In this document: in pieces, positions 32,267 to 41,356 of the stretch | How positions within the stretch are numbered: the stretch's first letter is position 1 | Layout of the letters: each line of letters starts with the position of its first letter | NCBI GenBank assembly: GCA_012523295.1 | Contig: JAAYIT010000286.1 | Location: 1 to 43,894 of the forward strand | DNA: 43,894 nt | Direction: 5' to 3' | Source of the DNA: Porphyromonadaceae bacterium | GTDB taxonomy: Bacteria > Bacteroidota > Bacteroidia > Bacteroidales > Paludibacteraceae | The notes under the pieces: model-generated | Database searches by the model: none | Seen by the model: only the letters and a program-made list of their open reading frames with translations | What the model was told of the DNA's origin: nothing | Translations under genes and position numbers: made by a program

Positions 32267-32269
32267 TCA
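32267..32269 (-). other. In-frame TGA inside the Balon-like gene
   Basis: Codons read GAA ATT TAC TGA GCT TCA TTG GAG, with conserved family sequence on both sides. A C-to-T change in CGA (Arg) would create it in one step. UGA is an ordinary stop elsewhere in this window (ilvE ends at 12490-12492, the flippase gene at 16415-16417). Confidence 0.85.
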
Positions 32270-33109
32270 GTAAATTTCCTGCAAATCTGTGAGTACTTTT
32301 CTTTGATTGATTGCCTTTTTCATCTCCTCTATTGCCTCTCTTCTCTCTGACTGCAACTTCTCTAACATCACATTCCAGGCTTGATCTGCAAGGGCATGCT
32401 GTGAAGTTTCGTTATAATTAACATTCCGAAAACCGACATATACGTTTGGTCTGTCGGCAACTTCCAACAATTTAGTATAGTTATCTTCCGTAGCTATAAC
32501 AACACATGGCAAATCAAGATCATTTGCAACTTTTAATAATGCTTTATCTACCTTATTCAAATACTCTTTTGTTAAATCGTCCACTAACTTGGGGTTACTT
32601 GCCTCTTTTTTGCTGGTTACATAATGCGGAGTTTCAGAAATGGGGAAATCGGTGTTTTTTATCTCTTCTTCAATACCGTCATTCAAAGCCAGATAGAGCT
32701 GAGAACCACCTTTGGATACAAATAAAATTAAATATTCAGTTACTCGATTAAATTTCTTAATCAAATGCCTGATGTTAAAACTCCCTGTAACCTGAACACT
32801 GTTTTGCGAAATATTCCAGGGAGACCGGATAAACTCTTCTGTTTCGTTTGAAAGAAAGATATGCAAGCTCTCCAAATTGTAACGCATGTCTATCTTAGAT
32901 GGGATGGTCTGTATCTTTTCGAGCAGTGAAGCAATTTCTCTTTTGCCATATTCTGCGAGCAATCGTTTTTCGGCTTCACTCAATAGATTTTTTAGTAAAA
33001 TCTCATCATGTGAAGTTTTGTCAAGTGTCCGGTGTGCTTTTAAGGAAGTTGTTACGCAAGGCGAAGTTCTTTCTAAAGCTAATTTTTCTAATTTTTGTTT
33101 GATTGTCAT
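32267..33109 (-). CDS. Balon/baeRF-type ribosome hibernation factor, N-terminal and middle domains, ended by in-frame UGA
   Basis: These 280 residues match the bacterial archaeo-eukaryotic release factor homologues (the family of Psychrobacter Balon, AOC03_06830). The N-terminal TSPCVTTSLKAHRT and ILLKNLLSEAEKRL correspond to the family's first conserved block. The middle domain with LILFVSKGGSQLYL and LPCVVIATEDNY follows. Balon binds the ribosomal A site with EF-Tu during stress. The reading frame ends with DLQEIY-TGA, but the same frame continues for 79 sense codons with the expected third domain. The full protein would be about 360 residues. A hairpin lies in the leader at 33145-33180. 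Confidence 0.75.
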   Translation of the reverse strand: MTIKQKLEKLALERTSPCVTTSLKAHRTLDKTSHDEILLKNLLSEAEKRLLAEYGKREIASLLEKIQTIPSKIDMRYNLESLHIFLSNETEEFIRSPWNISQNSVQVTGSFNIRHLIKKFNRVTEYLILFVSKGGSQLYLALNDGIEEEIKNTDFPISETPHYVTSKKEASNPKLVDDLTKEYLNKVDKALLKVANDLDLPCVVIATEDNYTKLLEVADRPNVYVGFRNVNYNETSQHALADQAWNVMLEKLQSERREAIEEMKKAINQRKVLTDLQEIY

Positions 33110-33144
33110 TGGCTTGAATTTTATTACATTAATTTCTAAGGTCT

Positions 33145-33180
33145 GCTGAAAAACAAATCGATAATTCGTTCGATTTCAGC
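33145..33180 (-). promoter_or_regulatory. Stem-loop in the leader of the Balon-like gene
   Basis: On the minus strand gctgaa pairs with ttcagc at the ends and aatcga with tcgatt inside, giving a hairpin interrupted by an asymmetric bulge. It lies 36-71 nt before the ATG and lacks a U-tail, so a leader or operator function is more likely than termination. Confidence 0.4.
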
Positions 33181-33315
33181 AAACCTTGCTTATAATTTCT
33201 AATAAATAGAACAATTTAAATTGAAACAAACAAATTTTCACATACTTTTTATTCTTTATTTCAATACATTTTAACTTATTTTAATTCGTTAAATATAATT
33301 TCAATCTATTTTGTT

Positions 33316-34629
33316 TTATTCAAAATAGATTTTTACTTTATCATTTTTGAGCCTTGATCTTGTCCAGTTAATAATCTTATTTCTGTCATTTCTATAGATG
33401 GGCAAACTTGAACCGTAGATGACAATCGGAGTTTTTACAGTATCCGGATGGATATACGTAATGGAGTAGGAACAAGATGTAATTTGAGGGTAAAACTCTT
33501 TCAATTCACTTAATATAGCGCTCCCCTTTAGATTAACATCTTTTATGCTATCAAGCTGAGCCCGTGCTTGTTGCAAGTTATATCGAGTTACATTCAGTTG
33601 ATTGTTTAATATCTCGGTTTCTGACTGCATTTTTTGAGTTTCCTGACGGAATATGCTTTCATCTGATCCACTCAAAATGCTGAGTTTCGCGGTATCAATT
33701 TTCAAGTTCAAAGCTTGTTTCTTTATTTCCATCTTGATAGAATCTGAAATACCATATCCGGAGTAAATAAGCTGAATACTTTTATTGTTTGCATTCACTC
33801 GACTTTCAAGCAAGTACGATTTTTCCTGTACCGAAACCTGGTCAACAAGTTGCTTGGCATTATCTAAGAAATTTTCATTCTGAACCAACTGATAGCCAAA
33901 ATAGATACTTGGAATAGCTGTTATCACCAAGATAGCCGTGATATAATGATTTACCTTTTTAGCTCGTTCACTATCCACCATATGACGAATAGGAAATTTC
34001 AAAACCTGCGAAACAATCAAAGCAGCCACAGCAATAAAAACCGTATTGATAGTAAAAAGATACAACGCTCCGAAAAAGAATGTAGGTTGAAGCGTGGCAA
34101 GTCCGTATCCTGCCGTACAAATCGGCGGCATCAGAGCCGTAGCAATAGCCACACCGGGGATAACATTCCCTTTCAATTTGCTGCTCAAGGCAAGCATGCC
34201 GGCAACACCTCCAAACAGAGCGATAAACACATCGTAAATTGTAGGGCTTGTGCGAGCGAGCAATTCAGAATGAGCAGAGTTGACCGGTGAAATAAAGAAG
34301 TAAAGCGCCGAAGTAAGCAAACTAACTAATACAGCAAAACTGAAATTTTTAATCGCTTTCTTGAACAAAGTGAAATCATAAGTAGCTAAGCTATAACCCA
34401 TTCCGTTGATTGGTCCCATTAGTGGTGAGATTAACATGGCTCCAATGATAACAGCTGTAGAGTTCATATTCAGCCCAACTGATGCAACTAAAATAGCGCT
34501 TATCAGTACCCACAGATTCGTTCCTTTAAAAACAACGCCTTTTTCAACTTCGTTGTGGATGGTTTCAAAGTCTTCCCGCTCATCCATCATGTTAAAATAG
34601 CTCAGGTAAGTCAATATTCTTTCTTTCAT
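33316..34629 (-). CDS. DUF389 family membrane protein (TIGR00341 type)
   Basis: This 437-residue protein has a membrane domain at about residues 30-250. It includes the family signature VASVGLNMNSTAVIIGAMLI followed by SPLMGPINGMGYSLA, then GGVAGMLALSSKLKGNVIPG and IATALMPPICTAGYGLA. The C-terminal 180 residues are soluble, with a coiled-coil stretch near residues 320-360. The conserved SPLMGP and ALMPP motifs resemble a transporter, but no substrate is established. It is transcribed on its own, 206 nt upstream of the Balon-like gene. Confidence 0.85.
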   Translation of the reverse strand: MKERILTYLSYFNMMDEREDFETIHNEVEKGVVFKGTNLWVLISAILVASVGLNMNSTAVIIGAMLISPLMGPINGMGYSLATYDFTLFKKAIKNFSFAVLVSLLTSALYFFISPVNSAHSELLARTSPTIYDVFIALFGGVAGMLALSSKLKGNVIPGVAIATALMPPICTAGYGLATLQPTFFFGALYLFTINTVFIAVAALIVSQVLKFPIRHMVDSERAKKVNHYITAILVITAIPSIYFGYQLVQNENFLDNAKQLVDQVSVQEKSYLLESRVNANNKSIQLIYSGYGISDSIKMEIKKQALNLKIDTAKLSILSGSDESIFRQETQKMQSETEILNNQLNVTRYNLQQARAQLDSIKDVNLKGSAILSELKEFYPQITSCSYSITYIHPDTVKTPIVIYGSSLPIYRNDRNKIINWTRSRLKNDKVKIYFE

Positions 34630-34691
34630 CGCTCTTTGGATTTATTAGTTTGTAAATATAATTCTACAAAGATAAAAAAATCTGTAAAAGC

Positions 34692-34723
34692 AAAAAAAAC
34701 GGAGCGACGATAATCGCTCCGTT
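34692..34723 (-). terminator. Rho-independent terminator after the UPF0316 gene
   Basis: The 10-bp perfect stem aacggagcga / tcgctccgtt (34698-34707 and 34714-34723) has a 6-nt loop and an eight-base U-tract on the minus strand. It lies 24 nt after the UPF0316 gene. Confidence 0.85.
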
Positions 34724-34746
34724 AGGTATAATTGAATTCATTTAAG

Positions 34747-35310
34747 CTACTTTCCCGGTCTCCAACGCTTGAAAATGCTTGCGGTTTTGGGAAAAATTCC
34801 GTTTTGTGTATTTCTCACATCTTCTGTTACATAAAACGCGTCTTTGTCAAAGCTATTAATCACATTTTCAACATTTTTTATCTGATTCCTGTCCAGCACT
34901 ATTTCGATTACATCTACTTTGCCGATGGAACCTTCTCCATGTACCAAAGTCGCTCCAAAACCATTTTCATTGAGTTTTTTCACAAGCGTACTACCATTTT
35001 CCTGTGTATAAACGCGGTAGAGCAAAACACCGAATGCTAATTTACTTTCAATCAGCATGCCCACATAAGTGCCTGTGGCATAACCACCTGCATATGAAAG
35101 ATAAGCTATCAGGTCATTGGCGCGGGCAAGAATCTGTGATATGATGACTATCCAGATAAACACCTCAAAAAAACCGATAACCGGTGCAATTCCCCTTTTA
35201 CCTTTGGAGACAAATATAATCCGAAGTGTACCTAAAGTCACATCAAAAATCCTTCCTAAGAAAATGAAGAAAGGAAGTAAATACGGATACTGATCAAGGA
35301 ATGAAAACAT
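34747..35310 (-). CDS. UPF0316 / DUF2179 domain membrane protein
   Basis: This 187-residue protein has three N-terminal hydrophobic segments containing IFLGRIFDVTLGTLRIIFVSKG and GFFEVFIWIVIISQIL, which identify UPF0316 (DUF5698). A cytoplasmic DUF2179 domain follows (about residues 105-165: LNENGFGATLVHGEGSIG). Relatives such as YitT-type proteins carry the same soluble domain, whose ligand is unknown. It is a single-gene unit with its own terminator. The 256-nt region upstream (35311-35566) holds nothing recognisable. Confidence 0.88.
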   Translation of the reverse strand: MFSFLDQYPYLLPFFIFLGRIFDVTLGTLRIIFVSKGKRGIAPVIGFFEVFIWIVIISQILARANDLIAYLSYAGGYATGTYVGMLIESKLAFGVLLYRVYTQENGSTLVKKLNENGFGATLVHGEGSIGKVDVIEIVLDRNQIKNVENVINSFDKDAFYVTEDVRNTQNGIFPKTASIFKRWRPGK

Positions 35311-35566
35311 AATATTATTTTTATCGTTACCCCACTTTAAAAAATTAAATGGTTTATAGAGTTTCTATGACTTAGTTTATTATTGCTCTTACATTTAGTG
35401 AATTGTTGATATTTTATAATGTCGATGAATACGAACACCATAGCATTCTGTCTTATATAATCTCTAATATATCCGAGTATTTTTACAATACATTTTATTG
35501 AGAATTTTGAAACAGAGCTTATTTTAAGAACAATGCCTAAAGCCGGTCAATCTCGCATCGCTGAGG

Positions 35567-36199
35567 CTAAATGTTCAGTTTTCTCATCAACGTCAATCCA
35601 TCTCTCACTGGCAACAAGACTTTTTCAACCCGCTTATCTGCTTTTATCATGTCATTGAAACGGATTATCTCAACGGTTTGTTTATCGTGTTCATCTACTT
35701 TTTCTACCACCTTGCCACCCCATAACGTATTGTCAACTAAAATATATCCGCCATCATTCAGAATAGGCAACACAGCTTCATAGTAATCAATATAGTAGTT
35801 TTTATCAGCATCGATAAAAATCAGGTCATACTTCTTTTTTAAGGTAGGGATTATCTCCAGCGCATCACCTATATGTAGAAAAATTTTATCAGCAAAGGGA
35901 GATTTACGTATATTTGAAAGGATAATATCCTCCAACTCATCGTCGATTTCAATCGTATCCAACGTTCCATCCGCTGCCAGTCCTTCTGCAAAACTAAGTG
36001 CCGAATAACCGGTAAAAGTTCCTGTTTCAAGAATGTTTTTGGGTTGGATCATTTTTGAAAACATACTCAATACTCGTCCCTGAAAGTGACCCGAACACAT
36101 ACGAGGGTTAATCTGCTTCACCCAGGTTTCCCGATTTATCTCTGCTAAATAATCGGGCTCGTCATCCGAATGCAATGATATATATTCTTCTATTGTCAT
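35567..36199 (-). CDS. SAM-dependent O-methyltransferase (class I, COMT-like)
   Basis: This 210-residue protein has SAM-binding motif I ILETGTFTGYSALSFAEGL, the acidic strand-2 end TIEIDDE, and the divalent-metal/catalytic region LIFIDADKNYYIDYYEAV with ILVDNTLWGGKV. These are typical of the cation-dependent O-methyltransferase family (caffeoyl-CoA and MdmC type). The acceptor is unknown; bacterial members often have wide catechol specificity. Its ATG overlaps the stop of the M16 protease gene by 4 nt, so the two are translationally coupled. Confidence 0.92.
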   Translation of the reverse strand: MTIEEYISLHSDDEPDYLAEINRETWVKQINPRMCSGHFQGRVLSMFSKMIQPKNILETGTFTGYSALSFAEGLAADGTLDTIEIDDELEDIILSNIRKSPFADKIFLHIGDALEIIPTLKKKYDLIFIDADKNYYIDYYEAVLPILNDGGYILVDNTLWGGKVVEKVDEHDKQTVEIIRFNDMIKADKRVEKVLLPVRDGLTLMRKLNI

Positions 36200-37428
36200 G
36201 CTATTGTGTACTTCAAAATTGTTAAGTTTTCAACATCAAATATCTCTCCGGCTACATCCATGAGTCTTTCTGCTGTTATTGACTCAATTCGTTCACGAAT
36301 TTCATCGTTACTTTCATACTTGCCGAATCTCAGGTAGCTTTTACCAAGTGAAAGTGCTACACTTTCTTTATTTTCGGAAGAAATAGCCATTTGTCCCAGG
36401 AGTTGCAACTTATATTTCTTCAGCTTAGCATCAGAGATTTTTGTAGTACAGAGTTTCTGAAGTTCTTTTCGGACTAATTTTTCACACTTTGCTACGTTTT
36501 CATGATCTGTTCCGAAATATACACCCCACCATCCGCAGTCAGTGAAAGTCTGAACAGTGGACTCCACATTGTAAACCAAACCATTGTTTTCACGTAGCGA
36601 AAGATTTAACCGACTGTTCATTCCCGGTCCACCTAAGATGTTATTCAACATATAGAGCGTCAGTCTCTCACGGTGATGAATGTTATAAGCTCGCGCTCCC
36701 ATCAGACAGTGGCTTTGGAATGTCTCTCTGTTCAACGTTTTCAACTCACTTGCAGTTGTTTTCGGTGTGGTCCTTTTATAATTATTTCTTCCGTTTTGCT
36801 TGAAATAAAAGTACTTCTCCACCCATCTGTTGATTTTCTTAAAATCGTTTTTTCCCAATGAAAAGAACACCATATTTTCCGGTTGGTAAAATCCGGAATA
36901 GAACTCCAATGCCTTTTCTGAATTAAAAGTACTTAAATGTTCTTTTGTCCCCAACACGCTATGTGCCATTGGATGAGCGTTAAAAAGCATTTCTTCAAAA
37001 TCATCAAATATCAACTCAGAGGGTGAGTCATTATAGAGTTGAATCTCATCTTGAATTACCACTATTTCTTTATCAATTTCAGGCTGGGGAAATATCGAGT
37101 GTTGGACCAAGTCGGCTATTAGCTCAATGGCTCTTTCGGCATATTCATTTAAAAATCCGGCATAAACCACCGTTTCTTCCTTGGAAGTATAAGCGTTGAT
37201 TTCGCCACCGACATCCTCGAGTCTGTTGATTATCTGCCCGGAACGACGTTTATTGGTTCCTTTAAACAGCATATGTTCGATAAAGTGAGCCATCCCGTAC
37301 TCAGACTCCTGCTCATCTCTTGAACCGACGTCAACTATTACGCCACAGTACGAGATTTGGGAATCATTTGGTAGATGAATAATTCTCAAACCATTATCCA
37401 ACAACGATGTTTCGTATTTTTTTTTCAA
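36196..37428 (-). CDS. M16 family zinc peptidase (PqqL/processing-peptidase type)
   Basis: This 410-residue single-unit M16 protein has the inverted zinc motif HFIEHMLFKGT near residue 48 and the downstream ligand region VVIQDEIQLYNDSP. The C-terminal half-domain contains LNNILGGPGMNSRLNLSLRE, typical of beta subunits and bacterial processing peptidases. It lacks a signal peptide, so it is probably cytoplasmic. It is the first gene of a two-gene unit with the O-methyltransferase. Such single M16 proteases are widespread in Bacteroidetes; the substrate is unknown. Confidence 0.93.
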   Translation of the reverse strand: MKKKYETSLLDNGLRIIHLPNDSQISYCGVIVDVGSRDEQESEYGMAHFIEHMLFKGTNKRRSGQIINRLEDVGGEINAYTSKEETVVYAGFLNEYAERAIELIADLVQHSIFPQPEIDKEIVVIQDEIQLYNDSPSELIFDDFEEMLFNAHPMAHSVLGTKEHLSTFNSEKALEFYSGFYQPENMVFFSLGKNDFKKINRWVEKYFYFKQNGRNNYKRTTPKTTASELKTLNRETFQSHCLMGARAYNIHHRERLTLYMLNNILGGPGMNSRLNLSLRENNGLVYNVESTVQTFTDCGWWGVYFGTDHENVAKCEKLVRKELQKLCTTKISDAKLKKYKLQLLGQMAISSENKESVALSLGKSYLRFGKYESNDEIRERIESITAERLMDVAGEIFDVENLTILKYTIA

Positions 37429-37487
37429 TTATTCTACTCTGTTTTTTCTTGTAATCGGCTGCAAAGTTAGTGTTTTTTTGAGTAATG

Positions 37488-37518
37488 AAAAAAGGCTGCG
37501 TTTCTGGCAGCCTTTTTT
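37488..37518. terminator. Bidirectional terminator hairpin
   Basis: The 12-bp perfect stem aaaaaaggctgc / gcagcctttttt (37488-37499 and 37507-37518) has a 7-nt loop. It has a U-tract on both strands. On the minus strand it ends the envelope-energisation/TPR gene run, about 125 nt after the TPR gene stop. Confidence 0.8.
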
Positions 37519-37642
37519 ACGGGAAATTCAAATCTATAATTTACTGTCGTATTTTGTCAGACCGGAAAATCTGAATTACAGCTACAATTTTTTCTAAACT
37601 ATTGATTCAATATTCAACAGTGAAAACTCAGATAAAACAGAA

Positions 37643-39238
37643 TTATTTTCTTCTTGCAGCAGCGTCAATACTTGTAATTACTTGTTTTGCAATAGCATTA
37701 TTCGGATCAAGCTCTTGTACCTTCACCCAATATTCACGAGATTTTGGATATTCATCTTTTTTCAAATGGTAAATTCCCATGTACTGATATACTTCCATAA
37801 TTTCGTTTTTCCGCTCATCGGCATCTTCCATCAATAGAGGCAACAATTTTTCATAATAGGGTTTTGCGAGTCCCATAGTCGTTTCAGGATCGAGAGCAGA
37901 ATTCGCGCGTGCTTGAGACAATAATCCTAAATAGTGAGTTGGGAATGTTTCAGCCATTGTACCAAATACTTCAGCTGCTTTTGTCAGATTATCTTTTCTA
38001 TCTTGAAGTACAGGCGTAGCTACAGTGTCTGTTCCGGCGCTATAATACGCGGCGCCAAGCGAGTAAATATCTGCCATTGTATGTTCCGGATTGGAGTCAA
38101 TTACACGCTGGTAGTATTCTATTGCTTTTGGATAATCTTTAGCTCTGTCAAACGCACGAGCCACGTCTGTCAATCCTGTTGCTCGCGTAGTATCTGTTTG
38201 ATAAGCTAATTCGAAGAATTTTGCAGCATCGGCAAAGTTTCTTTCTTTGTTCAGCATATCTGCATAGTACGCGTAATCTTGATAAATTAATTCATTTTTG
38301 GGAGTCGTTGTCACAAGTGTTTCTGCAAGCGGCATTGCATCCTCAAATTTTCCCTGATCGTACATGTTGTACATTTTCAAGCGGTTGGTCACTGTATTTA
38401 CGGGAGCTTTTGCCAAGGCGCTCATCGAAGCATCATTTTCTTTATTAAAGTAAAGAATTTCTCCATACCTTTGGTAATCCGACGGTTGCGGTGTAATTAA
38501 GCTCATGTATTTTTCATAAGCAACTTTCGCCTCGGGATAGAAACCACTTCTGTAGCGTAAATCAGCTTGCGTAATCCAACCGTATTCATATTTTGGATCG
38601 ATTGAATTGGCTCTGTCAAGATAATCAAATGCAATTTGTCTTCTTGTTCCCAAGTACAACTGTGCTAATTTAACAAGTGCGATTTTTGAATTCGGATCAA
38701 AATACAAAGCATTCTCAAATTTAACGGCAGCTTCGTTACTGTTTCCTTGCTCCATCAACAGGTTTCCTTCAAGAATATAAGGAAGCGCGCTTTTTTTATC
38801 AGCTTTCTTAGCTGCATTCAAATAAGTCTGCATTAGAGCCGTATTGTTATTACGAGCAAAAGCCTCAGCAATAGCTACTTGCATTTTAGCATCTTTTCTA
38901 TATTGCTTGTTTTTACTGATCGATTTCAACTCTTTAACAGCACCTTTCAGATCCGTACCCATAGTAATAGTTGCCAATCCTACGCTATTGTATAAGTTTG
39001 ACGGGTCTAACTGCAATCCTTTCGTGAAATAATTTTTTGCTTCAGCTGTGTTTTTTTCTCTCAAAAAAATCTGGCCTAAATAATAATTATCCATTGCATC
39101 CGGATTCGATGTTGATAAAAATAGTGATTTTGCTTTATTCAAATCACCTGATTCGTAATAATCGATTGCTGTTTGATTGCTTGCAGTTATCGTTGCAAAT
39201 AATGCTACAAACAATGTTAGAATCATTCCTTTTTTCAT
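37643..39238 (-). CDS. Exported TPR-repeat protein
   Basis: This 531-residue protein has a signal peptide (residues 1-19) followed by tetratricopeptide repeats along most of its length. Examples are DAMDNYYLGQIFLREKNTAE near residue 48, AAVKFENALYFDPNSKIA near 175 and YPKAIEYYQRVIDSNPEHT near 370. It is expected to be a periplasmic protein-interaction scaffold. It is the last gene after exbB, exbD, exbD, tonB and the PstS-like gene, an order that recurs in Bacteroidales from memory. That points to a role with the TonB system or the envelope. The exact partner is unknown. Confidence 0.82.
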   Translation of the reverse strand: MKKGMILTLFVALFATITASNQTAIDYYESGDLNKAKSLFLSTSNPDAMDNYYLGQIFLREKNTAEAKNYFTKGLQLDPSNLYNSVGLATITMGTDLKGAVKELKSISKNKQYRKDAKMQVAIAEAFARNNNTALMQTYLNAAKKADKKSALPYILEGNLLMEQGNSNEAAVKFENALYFDPNSKIALVKLAQLYLGTRRQIAFDYLDRANSIDPKYEYGWITQADLRYRSGFYPEAKVAYEKYMSLITPQPSDYQRYGEILYFNKENDASMSALAKAPVNTVTNRLKMYNMYDQGKFEDAMPLAETLVTTTPKNELIYQDYAYYADMLNKERNFADAAKFFELAYQTDTTRATGLTDVARAFDRAKDYPKAIEYYQRVIDSNPEHTMADIYSLGAAYYSAGTDTVATPVLQDRKDNLTKAAEVFGTMAETFPTHYLGLLSQARANSALDPETTMGLAKPYYEKLLPLLMEDADERKNEIMEVYQYMGIYHLKKDEYPKSREYWVKVQELDPNNAIAKQVITSIDAAARRK

Positions 39239-39426
39239 TTTTGTGTAATGTGTATTTGTTAGTTAATTAAATTTAATTTTTTTCGCGATAATTCTTATAA
39301 GTAGCATATTATCTCTGTTATGAGATAATAAACCACGCATCTCTTTATTAAAAAAAATCACAGTAATTATCGCTTTATTTTTTATCCAAATTTTATACCA
39401 AAATAAATTTATCCTGTTATTTTTTA

Positions 39427-40368
39427 TTATTGTTCAACAATTTTCACAGCTTGAATAGGCATTGTGGATGGCAGCAAGCCGGTTCTTTTGATTATTCGTT
39501 GTCCTTGATCACTTGTCACAAAACGTGAGAAACCTTTCGGAAGCTCACCTCGCGGATCGTTCAGCAATATAAATATTTCTCTTCGGTATGGATACTCTGC
39601 ATTATAGAGGTAGTACTGATAGGGCTGTACGCTGTTGTTTGGAGTAGCTTTATCTTCATAAGAGACACGCATCACTCTCACTTTATTTGTAAAATCTATA
39701 ACGGTCGAATCGTTTTCATCGCTAATGTGATTTACACCGATTAGACCAAGTGCACCCGGAACCTTTGCAACATGTTCTACTACTTCTTCATTGAGTTCCA
39801 AGGCATTTAATTCGTTTGAAAGGGGTTTTTCTCTACATATAGAGTCGTTGGCATATCTAACGATACTCGATTTTGTATTGTCAAAAACCACTTGTATTTT
39901 ACCTAATCGTGAACCCGGATAAATCTGATTCCACTGTGTCACTTCACCTGTTAGGATTCTTTTTACGTCATTACGGCTTATTACTGAGTCTTTATTGGAG
40001 GGGTGTGTAATCAGTGCAATTCCGTCAATCGCAATGCGATATGCTTCTGGTTGGAAGGTTTTTTCATGAAAATAAGCTAATTCTGCCGCGGAAAAATTTC
40101 GTGCGGTAATGGCTAAACGAACGGTATCTAATTTCAAAAGCTCAATTGCTTCTTGTTCGGTAGTAAAAATAGGTTCGATAATAGCCGGATACAATCCTTC
40201 GAAAACATCTATTTCTTGTTGAATTACATTTTGCAATGTTTGGTCAACAGCTATCTTGATATAGCCACTTCGCATTGTGTTCTGATTTTCAGACGTTTTC
40301 TTTTGCCCACATGAAATCATGACACCGGCTATCAAAATGAGAATCGGAAATAATCTTATTTTCTTCAT
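39427..40368 (-). CDS. PstS-like phosphate-binding lipoprotein
   Basis: From the ATG at 40368 this is a 313-residue lipoprotein with lipobox LIAGVMISCGQKK; an in-frame upstream start at 40404 would place extra residues before the signal peptide. The mature part is a type II periplasmic binding protein of the PstS class: IEPIFTTEQEAIELL near the start, IALITHPSNKDSVISRNDV, and LTGEVTQWNQI, which is typical of phosphate-binding proteins. It lies between tonB and the TPR gene and not next to pstCAB, so a role other than classical phosphate uptake is possible. Confidence 0.82.
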   Translation of the reverse strand: MKKIRLFPILILIAGVMISCGQKKTSENQNTMRSGYIKIAVDQTLQNVIQQEIDVFEGLYPAIIEPIFTTEQEAIELLKLDTVRLAITARNFSAAELAYFHEKTFQPEAYRIAIDGIALITHPSNKDSVISRNDVKRILTGEVTQWNQIYPGSRLGKIQVVFDNTKSSIVRYANDSICREKPLSNELNALELNEEVVEHVAKVPGALGLIGVNHISDENDSTVIDFTNKVRVMRVSYEDKATPNNSVQPYQYYLYNAEYPYRREIFILLNDPRGELPKGFSRFVTSDQGQRIIKRTGLLPSTMPIQAVKIVEQ

Positions 40369-40483
40369 GGTTTTTTGAAATAATTTGTTTATTAATAACA
40401 ACAAAATTTAATCAATCCGCGATAATTTAAATCGAGACTGATTAAATTTTGTTACATTTTATTTCGGAATATTTTCGTAAATA

Positions 40484-41317
40484 TTACTGAAGTCTAAACT
40501 GTACCGGTAAAGTATATCTTACTTTTACAGCGTTTCCGCCTTGTCTTCCCGGAATCCATTTCGGCATCGCCTTGATTACACGGATTGCTTCTCTGTCCAA
40601 GCTTGGATCTACTCCACGAACAACCCGCACATCTTCGATTTCTCCATTTCGTCCAACAACAAACTGACATGTTACACGTCCTTGGATATTGTTTTCTTGT
40701 GCAATTACCGGATAGTTGATGTTTTTACTCAACCATTCATACATGGCACTTTCACCGCCTGGGAACGAAGGTGGTTGCTCCACTATTTCGAAAACTTTTT
40801 CTTCTTTTACTTCTTCTTGGACTATCACTTTGTGCTCTTGAAGTGTAGCGATATCAACACCCGTTTCTTCATTCGTACCTTTTACGTCCGCGATAGAAAT
40901 CTGAACATTGGACTGCACAACTTCATCCTGAGTCTTAATCTCGGCGTCCGCGGGCACTTCTTCGTCCTTTTTAATTTCAGGTACAGTAAAATGAATGGTA
41001 CTTTTCAATTCAACGGGAGGTGGCGCTTCAAATTTTTTCTCAATCATTTCTTCGGGTACTTCCGGTTTGTCAAGGCTAATGTTTGACAATTCGGAAACTT
41101 GAGTCATAGTTTCGCGTGCTTCTCTCGCTTTTTTGATTTGACTCAGCGTAATAGAAGCAGCAACAACTATAGCCGCACCCAGCAGAACAACGAGAAAAGC
41201 AAATGTGTGTCTTTTCGGAGAGTTCTTACGTAGCGTATAGGCTCCGTAATTTTTGTTTCTCCCCTCAAAGATAATATCAATCCACTTCTCTGATGTTAAA
41301 TTTATATCTTTTGCCAT
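40484..41317 (-). CDS. tonB: Energy transducer TonB
   Basis: This 277-residue protein has a Bacteroidetes-type cytoplasmic start (IFEGRNKNYGAYTLRK), one membrane segment (about residues 33-53), and a Glu/Pro/Lys/Val-rich periplasmic linker. The conserved C-terminal domain starts at EQPPSFPGGESAMYEWL and includes NINYPVIAQENNIQGRV and AIRVIKAMPKWIPGRQGG. It couples the proton motive force harvested by ExbB/ExbD to outer-membrane TonB-dependent transporters. It lies 39 nt downstream of the second exbD gene. Confidence 0.94.
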   Translation of the reverse strand: MAKDINLTSEKWIDIIFEGRNKNYGAYTLRKNSPKRHTFAFLVVLLGAAIVVAASITLSQIKKAREARETMTQVSELSNISLDKPEVPEEMIEKKFEAPPPVELKSTIHFTVPEIKKDEEVPADAEIKTQDEVVQSNVQISIADVKGTNEETGVDIATLQEHKVIVQEEVKEEKVFEIVEQPPSFPGGESAMYEWLSKNINYPVIAQENNIQGRVTCQFVVGRNGEIEDVRVVRGVDPSLDREAIRVIKAMPKWIPGRQGGNAVKVRYTLPVQFRLQ

Positions 41318-41356
41318 TTTTTCTTAAATTAAATCTGTTAATACATTTGCTTACGA

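Noticed and set aside
32267-32269. UGA reassigned as a sense codon (alternative genetic code) or selenocysteine
   Set aside because: Other genes in the window end in TGA in the normal place (ilvE at 12490-12492, flippase at 16415-16417). No convincing SECIS hairpin follows the in-frame UGA, and the family does not use a cysteine there as far as I know.
40541-41086. 181-codon plus-strand ORF opposite tonB
   Set aside because: It is antisense to the conserved TonB coding sequence; its aromatic-rich translation reflects the reverse complement of the Glu/Lys-rich linker.
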